Assembly (NCBI GenBank): GCA_017461005.1
Contig: JAFTZU010000184.1
Span: 1-51,882 of the forward strand
Source of the DNA: Clostridia bacterium
GTDB taxonomy: Bacteria > Bacillota > Clostridia > Oscillospirales > Acutalibacteraceae
Reading direction: 5' to 3'
DNA: 51,882 bases
Position 1 is the stretch's first letter. Each line of letters opens with the position of its first letter. A program made the translations under genes and the position numbers. Below the pieces are notes generated by a model. The model did no database searches. It worked only from the letters and a program-made list of their open reading frames with translations, and had not been told where the DNA came from. Below, piece by piece: positions 42,293-50,697 of this stretch.

Positions 42293-42970
42293 ATGGCGAT
42301 CTACTGTCTGGAAGATGACAAGAACATCCGCGAACTCATGACCTACACGCTGGACCTCGCAGGGTTCGAAGTGAAGGGTTTCCCGAACGCGGAACCGTTC
42401 TGGACGGCGGTCGAGGACGAACTGCCGGAACTCATCCTCCTCGACATCATGCTGCCGGGAGAAGACGGGATCTCCGTCCTGAAACGGCTGCGGAAAAAAG
42501 AGCGGACGAAAGATGTCCCGGTCATCATGGCGACCGCCAAGGGGACCGAATATGACAAGGTCGTCAGCCTCGACCTCGGCGCCGACGATTATCTGGTCAA
42601 GCCCTTCGGCATGATGGAGATGGTCTCCCGCATCAAAGCGGTCCTGAGACGAGCCGGTACGAGACCGGTGGAATCCGTCATGGAGGCGGGCCCGGTCACG
42701 GTCGATCCCCAGAGCCGCAGTGTCACGGTCAACGGGAACCGTGTCGCCCTGACCCTGAAAGAGTACGACCTGCTCTGTCTGTTCCTGAGCCATCCGGGAC
42801 AGGTCTTCACGAGAGAAGAACTGCTGCGCTCCGTCTGGGGCACGGATTTCGTCGGGGAGAGCCGGACCATCGATGTGCACATCGGTACGCTCCGCACCAA
42901 ACTCGGCGCCGGGGGCCGGTACATCGAGACCGTCCGGGGCGTCGGGTACAAGATGGTGAAGGAACTATGA
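42293..42970 (+). CDS. OmpR/PhoB-family response regulator (PhoP-type)
   Basis: A 225-residue protein. The receiver domain (1-120) has acidic pocket EDD (7-9), phospho-acceptor Asp in LLDIMLPGEDG (about 52), and conserved ATAKG and LVKPF (Thr and Lys). The C-terminal winged helix (about 130-225) has LTLKEYDLLCLFLSHPGQVFTREELLRSVWG and RTIDVHIGTLRTKLG. It overlaps the kinase gene (ATGA) and is followed by a phosphate transporter, with a PhoP box in its promoter. Control of the phosphate regulon, including itself, is therefore likely. SD GGAGGTGG. Confidence 0.92.
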   Translation: MAIYCLEDDKNIRELMTYTLDLAGFEVKGFPNAEPFWTAVEDELPELILLDIMLPGEDGISVLKRLRKKERTKDVPVIMATAKGTEYDKVVSLDLGADDYLVKPFGMMEMVSRIKAVLRRAGTRPVESVMEAGPVTVDPQSRSVTVNGNRVALTLKEYDLLCLFLSHPGQVFTREELLRSVWGTDFVGESRTIDVHIGTLRTKLGAGGRYIETVRGVGYKMVKEL

Positions 42971-44301
42971 CAAAACGCATCTTTGCCTCCATCGGAACGG
43001 TTGCCATCCTCGTGTTCCTCGCATCCCTCATCCTCATCCTGACCGTTCTGCAGGGGTACTACTCGAATGTCCAGAAGGAGCAGATGAAGCTGCAGACCTC
43101 ACTGGTCGCCGAGGGCGTGGAACTCTCCGGCATCGAGTACCTGAAACAGCTGGCACCGGAGGAACACCGCATCACCTGGATCTCACCGGACGGCAAAGTC
43201 CTCTACGACACCGTCAACGATGAGACCGGCATGGAGAACCACATGGACCGGGAAGAGGTGAAGGAGGCCTTTGCCGACGGCTACGGCGAAAGCAGCCGGA
43301 TGTCCTCGACGATGACCCGGAAGCTTTTCTATTCCGCAAAAAAGCTGAACGACGGCACGGTCATCCGGGTGGCAGACGCCCGCTATTCCATCTGGCTCCT
43401 GCTCTTCGGCATCCTGCAACCACTGTTGCTCGTGTCCGTCTTTGCGATCCTGATCTCTCTGTTCCTCGCGCATCGTCTGTCGAAACGGATCGTCGACCCT
43501 ATCAACCAGCTCGATCTCGACCATCCCCTTGAAACGAACGATTACCCGGAGATCTATCCGCTGCAGAAGCGGCTCGCCAAACAGCAGGAACAGATCGCCA
43601 AAGATAAAGAAAAACTGGAGAGCATGTCGATCATGCGACGGGATTTCACGGCGAACGTGTCCCATGAACTGAAGACACCCATCCAGACCATTTCCGGCTA
43701 TGCCGAACTCATGCAGAACGGCATGGTGGAGTCGGAGGACCTGCCCCGCGTCGCGGACCGGCTCTATTCCGAGAGCCGCCGGATGAGCCAGCTCGTCGAG
43801 GACATCCTCGAACTGAGCCAGCTCGAAAGCGAAGTGGATGCTCCGTCGAAAGAGGCCGTCGATGTCTATGCGGCCGCACAGAATGCGGTCGAAAGTCTCG
43901 CGTTCCAGGCCGAGCAGTCCGATGTGACGCTCGAACTGACGGGGGACCATGTGGAGATCATCGGCGTGCCGGAACAGATCTACACGATCCTGTACAATCT
44001 CTGCGACAACGCGATCCGTTATAACCGCCCCGGCGGTTCCGTCACGGTCCGTGTCGCGAACGAACCGGTCGAGGCCGTCATCGAAGTGACCGACACCGGC
44101 ATCGGGATCCCGGAAGAGGATTATGACCGCATCTTCGAGCGGTTCTATCAGGTGGACAAGAGCCATTCGAGAGAAGTCGGCGGTACCGGCCTCGGCCTGT
44201 CCATCGTCAAACATGCGGTGGGGACCCACAACGGGACCATCCGCGTCGAAAGTGTCGAAAATGCCGGAAGCACGTTCACGGTAACGCTGCCGAAGGCCTG
44301 A
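42967..44301 (+). CDS. Sensor histidine kinase (PhoR-type)
   Basis: A 444-residue membrane kinase with TM1 at about 8-28, an extracytoplasmic PAS-like sensor of about 105 residues, and TM2 at about 138-160. The HisKA domain has the phospho-accepting His in NVSHELKTPIQTISGYAEL, and the HATPase_c domain has N box LYNLCDNAIRYNRPGG, G1 VTDTGIGIPEED and G2 GGTGLGLSIVKH. It phosphorylates the upstream regulator, presumably in response to phosphate limitation. The start overlaps the regulator stop by 4 nt. Confidence 0.92.
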   Translation: MTKRIFASIGTVAILVFLASLILILTVLQGYYSNVQKEQMKLQTSLVAEGVELSGIEYLKQLAPEEHRITWISPDGKVLYDTVNDETGMENHMDREEVKEAFADGYGESSRMSSTMTRKLFYSAKKLNDGTVIRVADARYSIWLLLFGILQPLLLVSVFAILISLFLAHRLSKRIVDPINQLDLDHPLETNDYPEIYPLQKRLAKQQEQIAKDKEKLESMSIMRRDFTANVSHELKTPIQTISGYAELMQNGMVESEDLPRVADRLYSESRRMSQLVEDILELSQLESEVDAPSKEAVDVYAAAQNAVESLAFQAEQSDVTLELTGDHVEIIGVPEQIYTILYNLCDNAIRYNRPGGSVTVRVANEPVEAVIEVTDTGIGIPEEDYDRIFERFYQVDKSHSREVGGTGLGLSIVKHAVGTHNGTIRVESVENAGSTFTVTLPKA

Positions 44302-44325
44302 GATATGAGAGGAGAGAATCCATAA

Positions 44326-46017
44326 ATGAGTGCTACCTTTGTAGCGAGCGCGATCCTGACCCTGCTCGCCGGCATCGGTATCTTCCTGATCGCCTGCTCC
44401 ATGATGAGCTCCAACCTGGAGGCCGTCAGCAGTCACAGGCTCCGGACGATGTTCGCAAAAGTATCCAAAAGTAAATGGCTCGGCGTCGGGATCGGTGCTG
44501 TTGCCACCGCCGCCATCCAGAGCTCCGGTGCTACCACCGTCATGGTCATCGGTTTCGTCAACGCCGGCATCATGTCGCTGGTCCAGGCGGCCACAATCAT
44601 CTTCGGTGCCAACATCGGTACGACCATCACCGGTCAGATCGTTGCCCTCGGTATGTTCGGCGGCGATTCCATCTCGACGACCGTACTGTTCTCCGCCATG
44701 GCGGGTGTCGGTGCGTTCATCATGACCTTTGCCAAAAAGGATATCCTGAAGAAAGTCGGCGGCATCCTCGCCGGTTTCGGTATGCTGTTCGTCGGTCTTT
44801 CCATGATGAGCAGCTCCATGGAGAGCTTTGCGGAACTCGACGCGGTCAAGCAGTTCCTGGCGGCCATCAAGAACCCGCTGCTCCTGGTCCTGGTCGGTGC
44901 CGTCCTGACCGCCATCATCCAGAGCTCCTCGGTCATGACGTCGGTCGCCATCACCATGCTCTTCGTCGGACTGATCTCGCTGGACCAGGGCATTTATCTG
45001 ACGATGGGTTCCAACATCGGTTCCTGCGTCGTCGCCATCATCGCCGGTATGACCTCCGGCACGAACGCGAAACGTACGGCCCTCATCCATCTGCTCTTCA
45101 ACACGGGCGGCGTCATCATCTTCCTGGTCGTCGGTCTGCTCCTTGGGATGGTCCCGGGACGCGATGTGGACTTCGGCACCATCTTCGGCACGCTGTTCCC
45201 GGATGCACCGCAGACGCAGCTTGCCATGTTCCATACGTTCTTCAACTGTATCGCGGTTCTCCTGTTCCTTCCGTTCACGGAAAAACTCGTCAAACTCGTC
45301 GAGCGCATCATTCCGGAACACGTCGCCGTGGAAGAAGAAGCCAAGCCGGATACCAAACGGCTCTACTATGTGGATGAGCACATGCTCGCCACTCCGCCTC
45401 TTGCAGTCCAGCAGGTGAAAAAGGAGATCATGAACATGGCCGACATCGCCATGCGGAACTTCTCCGATTCGCTCTACCTGCTGCGCCACCCGGATGCCAT
45501 CGATATGGACCAGTTCCGGGCCAATGAAGACGAGCTCAACTACCTCAACAAGAAACTGACGCATTTTCTCGTCAAACTGTTCGACCAGAACCTCAGCGTC
45601 AAAGATAAACGGTACATCTCGACCGCGTTCCATACCCTGACCGACCTCGAACGGGTCGGCGACTACGCGAAGAACGTCATCGAGTTCAAGGATATGATCG
45701 CGGAGACGGACGGAGAACTGTCCCCGGATGCGATCGACGAGATCCGAAGCCTTCAGGAGCTGCTCGAAAAGCTTTACGACGCCACGGTCCGTGCCTATGT
45801 CAAACGGGATCTTGACGCGTTCGAAGAGGCAAAAGCCTATGAACAGCAGATGGACGATCTGACAGAAGCCTACAAAGGCGCCCACCTCTATCGTCTCAAC
45901 GAAGACATCTGCAACCCGGAGATCGGTGCCAACTACATGACGTTCCTCTCGAACGTCGAGCGTGTGGCCGACCATTACTTCAATGTTGCGGAATCCATCA
46001 AGGAAGTTCTCCGCTGA
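44326..46017 (+). CDS. Na/Pi cotransporter with C-terminal PhoU domain
   Basis: A 563-residue protein. The membrane part has the two inverted Na/Pi-cotransporter repeats with QSS motifs: AIQSSGATTVMVIGF and AIIQSSSVMTSVAITM, each near a GANIGTTITG/GSNIGSCVVA segment. The last ~200 residues are a PhoU-like helical domain (ADIAMRNFSDSLYLLR ... LERVGDYAKNV). It imports phosphate with sodium, and the PhoU domain probably reports to PhoR. It lies 24 nt after the kinase stop with SD GAGAGGAGAG, in the same PhoP-controlled unit. Confidence 0.93.
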   Translation: MSATFVASAILTLLAGIGIFLIACSMMSSNLEAVSSHRLRTMFAKVSKSKWLGVGIGAVATAAIQSSGATTVMVIGFVNAGIMSLVQAATIIFGANIGTTITGQIVALGMFGGDSISTTVLFSAMAGVGAFIMTFAKKDILKKVGGILAGFGMLFVGLSMMSSSMESFAELDAVKQFLAAIKNPLLLVLVGAVLTAIIQSSSVMTSVAITMLFVGLISLDQGIYLTMGSNIGSCVVAIIAGMTSGTNAKRTALIHLLFNTGGVIIFLVVGLLLGMVPGRDVDFGTIFGTLFPDAPQTQLAMFHTFFNCIAVLLFLPFTEKLVKLVERIIPEHVAVEEEAKPDTKRLYYVDEHMLATPPLAVQQVKKEIMNMADIAMRNFSDSLYLLRHPDAIDMDQFRANEDELNYLNKKLTHFLVKLFDQNLSVKDKRYISTAFHTLTDLERVGDYAKNVIEFKDMIAETDGELSPDAIDEIRSLQELLEKLYDATVRAYVKRDLDAFEEAKAYEQQMDDLTEAYKGAHLYRLNEDICNPEIGANYMTFLSNVERVADHYFNVAESIKEVLR

Positions 46018-46020
46018 CCA

Positions 46021-46049
46021 TTGACATTTCACCGGGAAACTGGTAAATT
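46021..46049 (+). promoter_or_regulatory. Promoter of the riboswitch-antiporter unit
   Basis: TTGACA (46021-46026), 17-bp spacer, TAAATT (46044-46049). It overlaps the end of the Na/Pi gene's 3' region. Confidence 0.8.
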
Positions 46050-46059
46050 GCTTTGTGGA

Positions 46060-46210
46060 AAAAGTATTAGGGAGTAGCTTGCATGGGCTCCGGCTCATGT
46101 GACATGCTTTCGTCAGTACGGGAAGAGATCCCCGGAACATGTCGTAAGAAGCGAGACTTTTACTGTAACGCGCACCAGTTTTGCGTCTTGCAGTAGAAGT
46201 CTCTTTTTTT
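46060..46210 (+). promoter_or_regulatory. yybP-ykoY (manganese) riboswitch with expression platform
   Basis: The aptamer shows the conserved GGGAGTAGC (from 46070) and TTCGTCAGTACG (46108-46120) blocks of the yybP-ykoY family, closed by P1 (AAAAGT at 46060 with ACTTTT at 46156). The 3' P1 strand also belongs to a terminator stem (GAGACTTTTACTG with CAGTAGAAGTCTC) ending in CTTTTTTT. Ligand binding should therefore favour P1 and read-through. Mn2+ is the known ligand of this class. Confidence 0.85.
46153..46210 (+). terminator. Riboswitch-controlled terminator
   Basis: GAGACTTTTACTG (46153-46165) pairs with CAGTAGAAGTCTC (46191-46203), followed by a seven-T run. Confidence 0.9.
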
Positions 46211-46253
46211 CTGTTCTTCTTAAGTTGGCACTCCCGGAAAGAAGGAAACTATC

Positions 46254-47237
46254 ATGAAGATCCTGCTCGATGTCGTCATCCTGCTCGTGGGCTTTGTGGC
46301 CCTCATCAAGGGTGCCGACTGGTTCGTCGACGGCGCTGCCGCTGTCGCGAAGAAGTTCAAAGTGCCCGGCCTCATCATCGGCCTTACCATCGTGGCGATG
46401 GGGACGAGTGCCCCGGAACTCGCGGTCAGTACGTCCGCTGCCATCCAGGGCGCCAATGAGATCGCCGTCAGTAATGTCGTCGGCTCGAACCTGTTCAACA
46501 CGCTGATGGTCCTCGGCATCTGCGCCATGATCAAACCGCTCCCCGTCGGAGACAGCGTCCTGAAGAGAGACTTTCCGGTGAACCTGGGTGTCTCCTTCCT
46601 GCTGCTCATCGGAGCCTGCTACGCGCTGCTTATGAACGGCGGACTCCTGAATTACGCCATGTCCGACAACGTCGGTCTGGTGTCCCGCTGGCTCGGCCTC
46701 ATCCTGCTGGTCATCTTCGTCTGCTATATCGTTTACCTCATCCGCGATGCGCGGAAGAACCCCGCGGAAACCGATGAAGAATATGAGGACATGCCCGGAT
46801 GGAAATGCCTTCTGCTCATCATCGTCGGTATCGCGCTGATCGTCGGCGGCGGGGAAGCCGTCGTCTACGGTGCCAAGTCGATCGCCCTCGCGGCCGGTAT
46901 GACCGAGACACTCGTTGGCCTGACCATCGTCGCACTCGGCACCTCTCTGCCGGAACTCGTCACATCGATCGTGGCGGCCCGCAAAGGGGAGACCGGTATG
47001 GCGGTCGGCAACGTGGTCGGCTCCAACATCTTCAACATCCTGCTGATCCTCGGTGTCTCTTCGGCCATCCATCCGATCGCGGTCAATGCCGCCTGTGTCT
47101 GGGATATGTATATCCTCATCGCCATCGGTATCCTGACCTATGTCTTTGGCCTGTCCCGCAAAAAGATCGCCCGTCCGGAAGGCGCCGTTATGGTCCTTCT
47201 GTACTTCGCCGCCATGGCCTTCGCCATCGTCCGATAA
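46254..47237 (+). CDS. Calcium/sodium antiporter family protein (CaCA, YrbG type), riboswitch-controlled
   Basis: A 327-residue, ten-helix exchanger with two inverted repeats, each carrying a CaCA alpha motif: GLTIVAMGTSAPELAVS ... NVVGSNLFN and GLTIVALGTSLPELVTSI ... NVVGSNIFN. Members exchange Na+ or H+ for Ca2+. Its yybP-ykoY leader implies induction by Mn2+, so Mn2+ efflux is a plausible physiological role (inference). SD AGAAGGA lies about 8 nt before the ATG. It is followed 23 nt later by a decarboxylase with no terminator between. Confidence 0.92.
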   Translation: MKILLDVVILLVGFVALIKGADWFVDGAAAVAKKFKVPGLIIGLTIVAMGTSAPELAVSTSAAIQGANEIAVSNVVGSNLFNTLMVLGICAMIKPLPVGDSVLKRDFPVNLGVSFLLLIGACYALLMNGGLLNYAMSDNVGLVSRWLGLILLVIFVCYIVYLIRDARKNPAETDEEYEDMPGWKCLLLIIVGIALIVGGGEAVVYGAKSIALAAGMTETLVGLTIVALGTSLPELVTSIVAARKGETGMAVGNVVGSNIFNILLILGVSSAIHPIAVNAACVWDMYILIAIGILTYVFGLSRKKIARPEGAVMVLLYFAAMAFAIVR

Positions 47238-47260
47238 CTGTTTAAAGGAGTGTATACTGC

Positions 47261-48634
47261 ATGAAGACTCCCATTGCGGATTTCTGCAGAGACTATGCAC
47301 AATCGAATACAACGCGCCTTCACATGCCCGGTCATAAAGGGGAAGGCCCACTGGGAATGGAGCACCTCGACCTGACGGAAATCAAAGGGGCAGACAGCCT
47401 CTATGAGGCGGAAGGCATCATCGCGGAGAGCGAAGCGAATGCGTCGCAACTCTTCGGTTCCCGGAAGACGTTCTATTCCGCGGGCGGCTCGTCCCAGAGC
47501 ATCAAGGCGATGTGCCTCCTTGCGTGTCAGCACTGGTCTGCGGAACAGGAGGGGACACCGCTGTTCCTGGCGGGCCGCAATGCGCACAAGTCCTTCGTCC
47601 AGGCGGCCCAGCTCATCGGGTTCGATGTGGAATGGATGGCGTCGGAGGAAGACTACTCCCTTTGCCGCTGTGCCATCTCTCCGGACGGACTCGAGATGCA
47701 GCTGGAGCGGGTGATGAGTGAAGGCCGCAGAGTCGCTGCTGTCTTCGTGACGTCTCCGGATTACCTTGGCAATGTCCTGGACATCCATGGCCTTGCGGAG
47801 GTCGCGCACCGGTACGGGACGATGCTGCTTGTGGACAACGCCCACGGCGCGTACCTGAAGTTCCTCCCGGAAGACCGGCACCCGATGACCCTCGGTGCCG
47901 ATGCCTGTGCGGACTCCGCCCACAAGACCCTGCCGGTCCTGACCGGCGGCGGGTACCTGCACATCGGAACGGGTGCGCCGGAGGGCTTCGAACACGGTGT
48001 GAGAGATGCCATGTGTCTGTTTGGCTCCACGAGCCCCTCATACCTCATCCTGCAGTCCCTCGACCTTGCGAACGACTGGCTCGAAAAAAACGCTCCTGCG
48101 GCCTTCTCGAAGACGGTGGAGCGGGTAAGTGCCATCAAGACGATATTGTCACACGAAGGACTGTCTCTGACGGGGGAGGAACCCCTGAAACTGACCATCG
48201 ACTGCGTTGCGTCCCAGGTGGGCTCCGGCCTTGTGTTTGCCGACCGGCTCCGGGACTTCGGCATCGAATGTGAATACGCGGACCGGGACGTCGTCGTCCT
48301 CATGTTCGCACCGAACAATACCGATGACGACTACCAAAAGCTGTCGATCGCGGTCCATATGCTGATGCAGGTGCAGAAGCATATGCCGGCCTCGGACGCA
48401 CCTCGGCCGTCCTTCTCGAACCGCCTGCCGGAGCGTGTCCTCGCTCCAAGGGACATCCTTCTCCGTCCGACCGAGACGGTCACCGTCTCCGACGCGGAAG
48501 GGCGCATCGCCGCCGATGTCCATATCGGCTGTCCGCCGGCAGTGCTGCCGGTGGTGCCCGGAGAACGGGTGGACCGGAACGCTGTCGCCGTCATGGAATA
48601 CTACGGCATCCAAACGATCTCCGTTTTGAAATAA
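47261..48634 (+). CDS. Orn/Lys/Arg decarboxylase-family PLP enzyme
   Basis: A 457-residue fold-type I PLP enzyme. The N-terminal LHMPGHKGEGP motif (HxPGHKG) and EIKGADSLYEAEGIIAESEANASQLFGSRKTFYSAGGSSQS are typical of Gram-positive lysine/arginine decarboxylases (YaaO/SpeA-like). LLVDNAHGAYLKF holds the cofactor Asp-x-Ala-His, and DSAHKTLPVLTGGGYLHIG the Schiff-base Lys. It lacks the wing domain of the large inducible enzymes. Substrate choice among Arg, Lys and Orn cannot be read here. Its position behind the antiporter places it under the same riboswitch. SD AAAGGAG. Confidence 0.9.
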   Translation: MKTPIADFCRDYAQSNTTRLHMPGHKGEGPLGMEHLDLTEIKGADSLYEAEGIIAESEANASQLFGSRKTFYSAGGSSQSIKAMCLLACQHWSAEQEGTPLFLAGRNAHKSFVQAAQLIGFDVEWMASEEDYSLCRCAISPDGLEMQLERVMSEGRRVAAVFVTSPDYLGNVLDIHGLAEVAHRYGTMLLVDNAHGAYLKFLPEDRHPMTLGADACADSAHKTLPVLTGGGYLHIGTGAPEGFEHGVRDAMCLFGSTSPSYLILQSLDLANDWLEKNAPAAFSKTVERVSAIKTILSHEGLSLTGEEPLKLTIDCVASQVGSGLVFADRLRDFGIECEYADRDVVVLMFAPNNTDDDYQKLSIAVHMLMQVQKHMPASDAPRPSFSNRLPERVLAPRDILLRPTETVTVSDAEGRIAADVHIGCPPAVLPVVPGERVDRNAVAVMEYYGIQTISVLK

Positions 48635-48645
48635 CGAAGCATAAG

Positions 48646-48680
48646 AAAAGGGCTCGCACCGGAGGGTGCGGGCCCTTTTT
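48646..48680. terminator. Bidirectional terminator
   Basis: AAAAGGGCTCGCACC-GGAG-GGTGCGGGCCCTTTTT between convergent genes. Confidence 0.9.
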
Positions 48681-48706
48681 GCGTTCTTTTGCTGTCGACG
48701 GGTCGT

Positions 48707-49267
48707 TTATTCCCGTGTCTCCCGCCAGTAAGCGGCCATGCTCTGGCCCTTCTCGCGGGTGACTTCGATTTTGAGGTAGTTTTCCAGTCCCACGCTGTAG
48801 GGGGACCAGGTGACGGCTTCGTCTTCGGAGTCGAACTCCACTTCGGCGTACCAGAATTCGGTGGGAAGTCCTTCGTCCACATGGCTCACTTCCAGCTGTT
48901 TTCCGTCCGGCAGCAGGTAGGTCCGGCGGACTTTGTGGATGAGGGGCAGCCCGATGAACTCTTCGAGTTCCCGGAACCGTTCTTCGGGGATGGGGAATTC
49001 CAGTTCCTTCCGCGACAGTCCTCCGTCCCGGCTTTTCGACTTGAAGCAAAGGATGTATTTCTCTTCACCTTCCGGGACGCCGTCCGCGGAAAACAGGACT
49101 TTCCCGGAGCGGATGCGGACCGTGGGCTTTGTCGTTACGTAGCCCTGAGCCATGTCCAGCGTCAGGAGCAGTGGCAGACGGACGGACCCTTCGGGCATGT
49201 CGTCCTCACAGTGCTCCGGCCAGCCGGAGACCATCCATTTGCGTTCGATTTCAAGAGGGGTTGCCAT
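48707..49267 (-). CDS. CYTH domain protein (triphosphate tunnel metalloenzyme)
   Basis: A 186-residue protein with the N-terminal ExExK motif (LEIERKWMV, residues 5-13) and alternating basic and acidic strand residues: TVRIRSG, YILCFKSKS, RKELEFPIP and YAEVEFDSEDEA. These build the family's triphosphate-binding tunnel. Members hydrolyse tripolyphosphate or make cyclic nucleotides; bacterial single-domain forms are often tripolyphosphatases. It starts 3 nt after the DUF4230 gene, so the two are co-transcribed. Confidence 0.88.
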   Translation of the reverse strand: MATPLEIERKWMVSGWPEHCEDDMPEGSVRLPLLLTLDMAQGYVTTKPTVRIRSGKVLFSADGVPEGEEKYILCFKSKSRDGGLSRKELEFPIPEERFRELEEFIGLPLIHKVRRTYLLPDGKQLEVSHVDEGLPTEFWYAEVEFDSEDEAVTWSPYSVGLENYLKIEVTREKGQSMAAYWRETRE

Positions 49268-49270
49268 AGT

Positions 49271-49876
49271 TTAGTTGATCTCCAGTTCATAGCCTTCCGG
49301 CAGGACGGACTGGACGAAGCCCTTGATGACTTCATCGGCCTGTTCCTGTGCGGTGGCGATGAGTTCCTTCTTGCCGAAGTTCGCGCGGGCATCTGCCTCG
49401 GCGGCCTTCAGTGCTTCCTGGACGTCGGTGTTCGCGGTCTTGTTGAAGAGCGCCCACTTCTGGTCGTAGAACTCGAGGGAGTCGGGGTCGATGGTGACGG
49501 TCTGGATGGTGGGTTTCGGGACACTTACCGTGACTTTGCCGGGGTTGCCGCCTTTGGGCTGGACGACGTCGACGGTGACCTTGGTCATATCGATGCCGGC
49601 GACGATGTCGGCGGTGTACATCATGTTGAACGAGTTCTGGGTGATGTACTTGATCTGACCTTCGGTGAAGTTCACGATGCCTTTATAGGTCAGTTTCGCG
49701 GTGGACAGGTCCGCGGCCTTCGTGATCTGCTGTTCCACTTCCTCGGCGGTGATGGTCGCCTGTTTCTGCTTTTCGAAGGGGTTCGCCACATGTCCGGTGA
49801 GCATGAGGTAGCCGGCTCCGAGCGCCAGGATGAGCAGGATGGTGAGCAGCGCGATCAGGATGTTCTTGAATTTCAT
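49271..49876 (-). CDS. DUF4230 family membrane-anchored protein
   Basis: A 201-residue protein with an N-terminal transmembrane anchor (about residues 5-29) and an extracytoplasmic domain of the DUF4230 type: STAKLTYKGIVNF, YTADIVAGIDMTKVTVDV, VTVSVPKPTIQTVTIDPDSLEFYDQKWALFN, then a helical DVQEALKAAEADARANFGKKELIATAQEQADEVI tail. The function of the family is unknown. ATG at 49876 has GGAGGAATG upstream. Pairing with CYTH is seen here but its meaning is not clear. Confidence 0.8.
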   Translation of the reverse strand: MKFKNILIALLTILLILALGAGYLMLTGHVANPFEKQKQATITAEEVEQQITKAADLSTAKLTYKGIVNFTEGQIKYITQNSFNMMYTADIVAGIDMTKVTVDVVQPKGGNPGKVTVSVPKPTIQTVTIDPDSLEFYDQKWALFNKTANTDVQEALKAAEADARANFGKKELIATAQEQADEVIKGFVQSVLPEGYELEIN

Positions 49877-49934
49877 GTTGTCATTCCTCCATTTCAAACT
49901 CATTTTTCACAAAGCTTTCGCCAGTCCTATTATA

Positions 49935-50130
49935 TCACAAAACAAAAAAAGAAAACCCACCGGGCCGGTGTCGAAACGATGATGACCTGCCTCTGAGACA
50001 GGTGGGTGTCCATAAGACGGTTTCCATGCTCCCAGCGTCCCCGTGGGGGAGGTCTGCATTCCGCCGGCTGCCCGGACTCCCTTTCTAAACGTGTTGGGTC
50101 AAAAATGTTTCGAGAGTGTCGAACCCAGTA
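49935..50130 (-). ncRNA. ssrS: 6S-like regulatory RNA (ssrS candidate)
   Basis: On the - strand this non-coding stretch folds as a long closed rod. TCGAAAC near the 5' end pairs with GTTTCGA near the 3' end, and GGGAGTCC pairs with GGACACCC. An apical TCCCC-CAC-GGGGA hairpin caps it. A side hairpin (ACCTG...CAGGT) sits in the 3' half where 6S RNAs carry one, after GACACCCACC. The 3' end is followed by a T-rich run (GGGTTTTCTTTTTTT). The layout and short sequence matches fit 6S RNA, but I could not compare with a covariance model. Confidence 0.5.
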
Positions 50131-50175
50131 GGCTTTATTCGGTTTTCTTTTTGGCGATGTACGCCCTGTGAGTGC

Positions 50176-50508
50176 TTACTGCTCGTCTTCCGGGACGACG
50201 TCGGCTTCGACGACGTCGATCTCGAAGATGTCGGCGAGGCGCTCCTCGAAGATGTCGGCGATCTCGTCGAACTCGTCATCGTCTTCGATGGCGGCGAGAT
50301 AGGTCTCATCGCCCTCTTCGAACACTTTCAGGATGATGAGCTCGGAGTCGGACTCGAGCATCTCCTCTTCGCTGTCGAAGGTCGGCAGCATGGCGACGTA
50401 ACGGCCCTGGTCGGTCTCGATGCGGTCGAGTTCCTCAAAGATGTGCTCGTTGCCTTCGTCGTCCTGGACGGTGATGAGATCGGGGTTGTATTCCTGGTCT
50501 TTATCCAT
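50176..50508 (-). CDS. DUF1292 domain-containing protein (YrzB-like)
   Basis: A 110-residue, very acidic cytoplasmic protein. The family core is ITVQDDEGNEHIFEELDRIE followed by GRYVAMLP and ELIILKVFEEGDETYLAAIEDDDEFDEIADIFEERL. DUF1292 proteins are conserved in Firmicutes, usually near alaS/ruvX, and have no assigned function. SD AAGGAG lies about 10 nt before the ATG. The 6S-like RNA follows downstream. A GTACATCGCC motif lies about 14 nt after its stop. Confidence 0.88.
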   Translation of the reverse strand: MDKDQEYNPDLITVQDDEGNEHIFEELDRIETDQGRYVAMLPTFDSEEEMLESDSELIILKVFEEGDETYLAAIEDDDEFDEIADIFEERLADIFEIDVVEADVVPEDEQ

Positions 50509-50636
50509 AACTTTTTAGCTCCTTCTCGTTTTCTGCCTCCATTGTAGAGGGTCGGTATAGAGAAGTCAATTCTTGACTTTTAGTATGTTTTATGATTGAA
50601 GAAAAGTGTGGTAAAATATCAGAAATGCTTATCAGA

Positions 50637-50678
50637 AGACAAAAGTCCGGATCGACGTCCGACGGAGCTTTTGTCTTT
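50637..50678 (+). terminator. Terminator-like hairpin in the ligA leader
   Basis: AGACAAAAG (50637-50645) pairs with CTTTTGTCT (50668-50676), with TCCG/CGGA nearby. The T-run is weak (TTTGTCC) and the SD of ligA follows at once, so it may be an attenuator or just a leader hairpin. An extended -10 (TGG-TAAAAT) lies at about 50609-50617. Confidence 0.4.
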
Positions 50679-50697
50679 GTCCTAAGGAGATATCGTT

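Noticed and set aside
43183..46140. A 985-codon open frame on the - strand across the kinase and Na/Pi genes
   Set aside because: It is antisense to two well-recognised genes, its translation is low-complexity Asp/Glu/Arg/His-rich, and it matches no family. GC-rich third positions create such frames.
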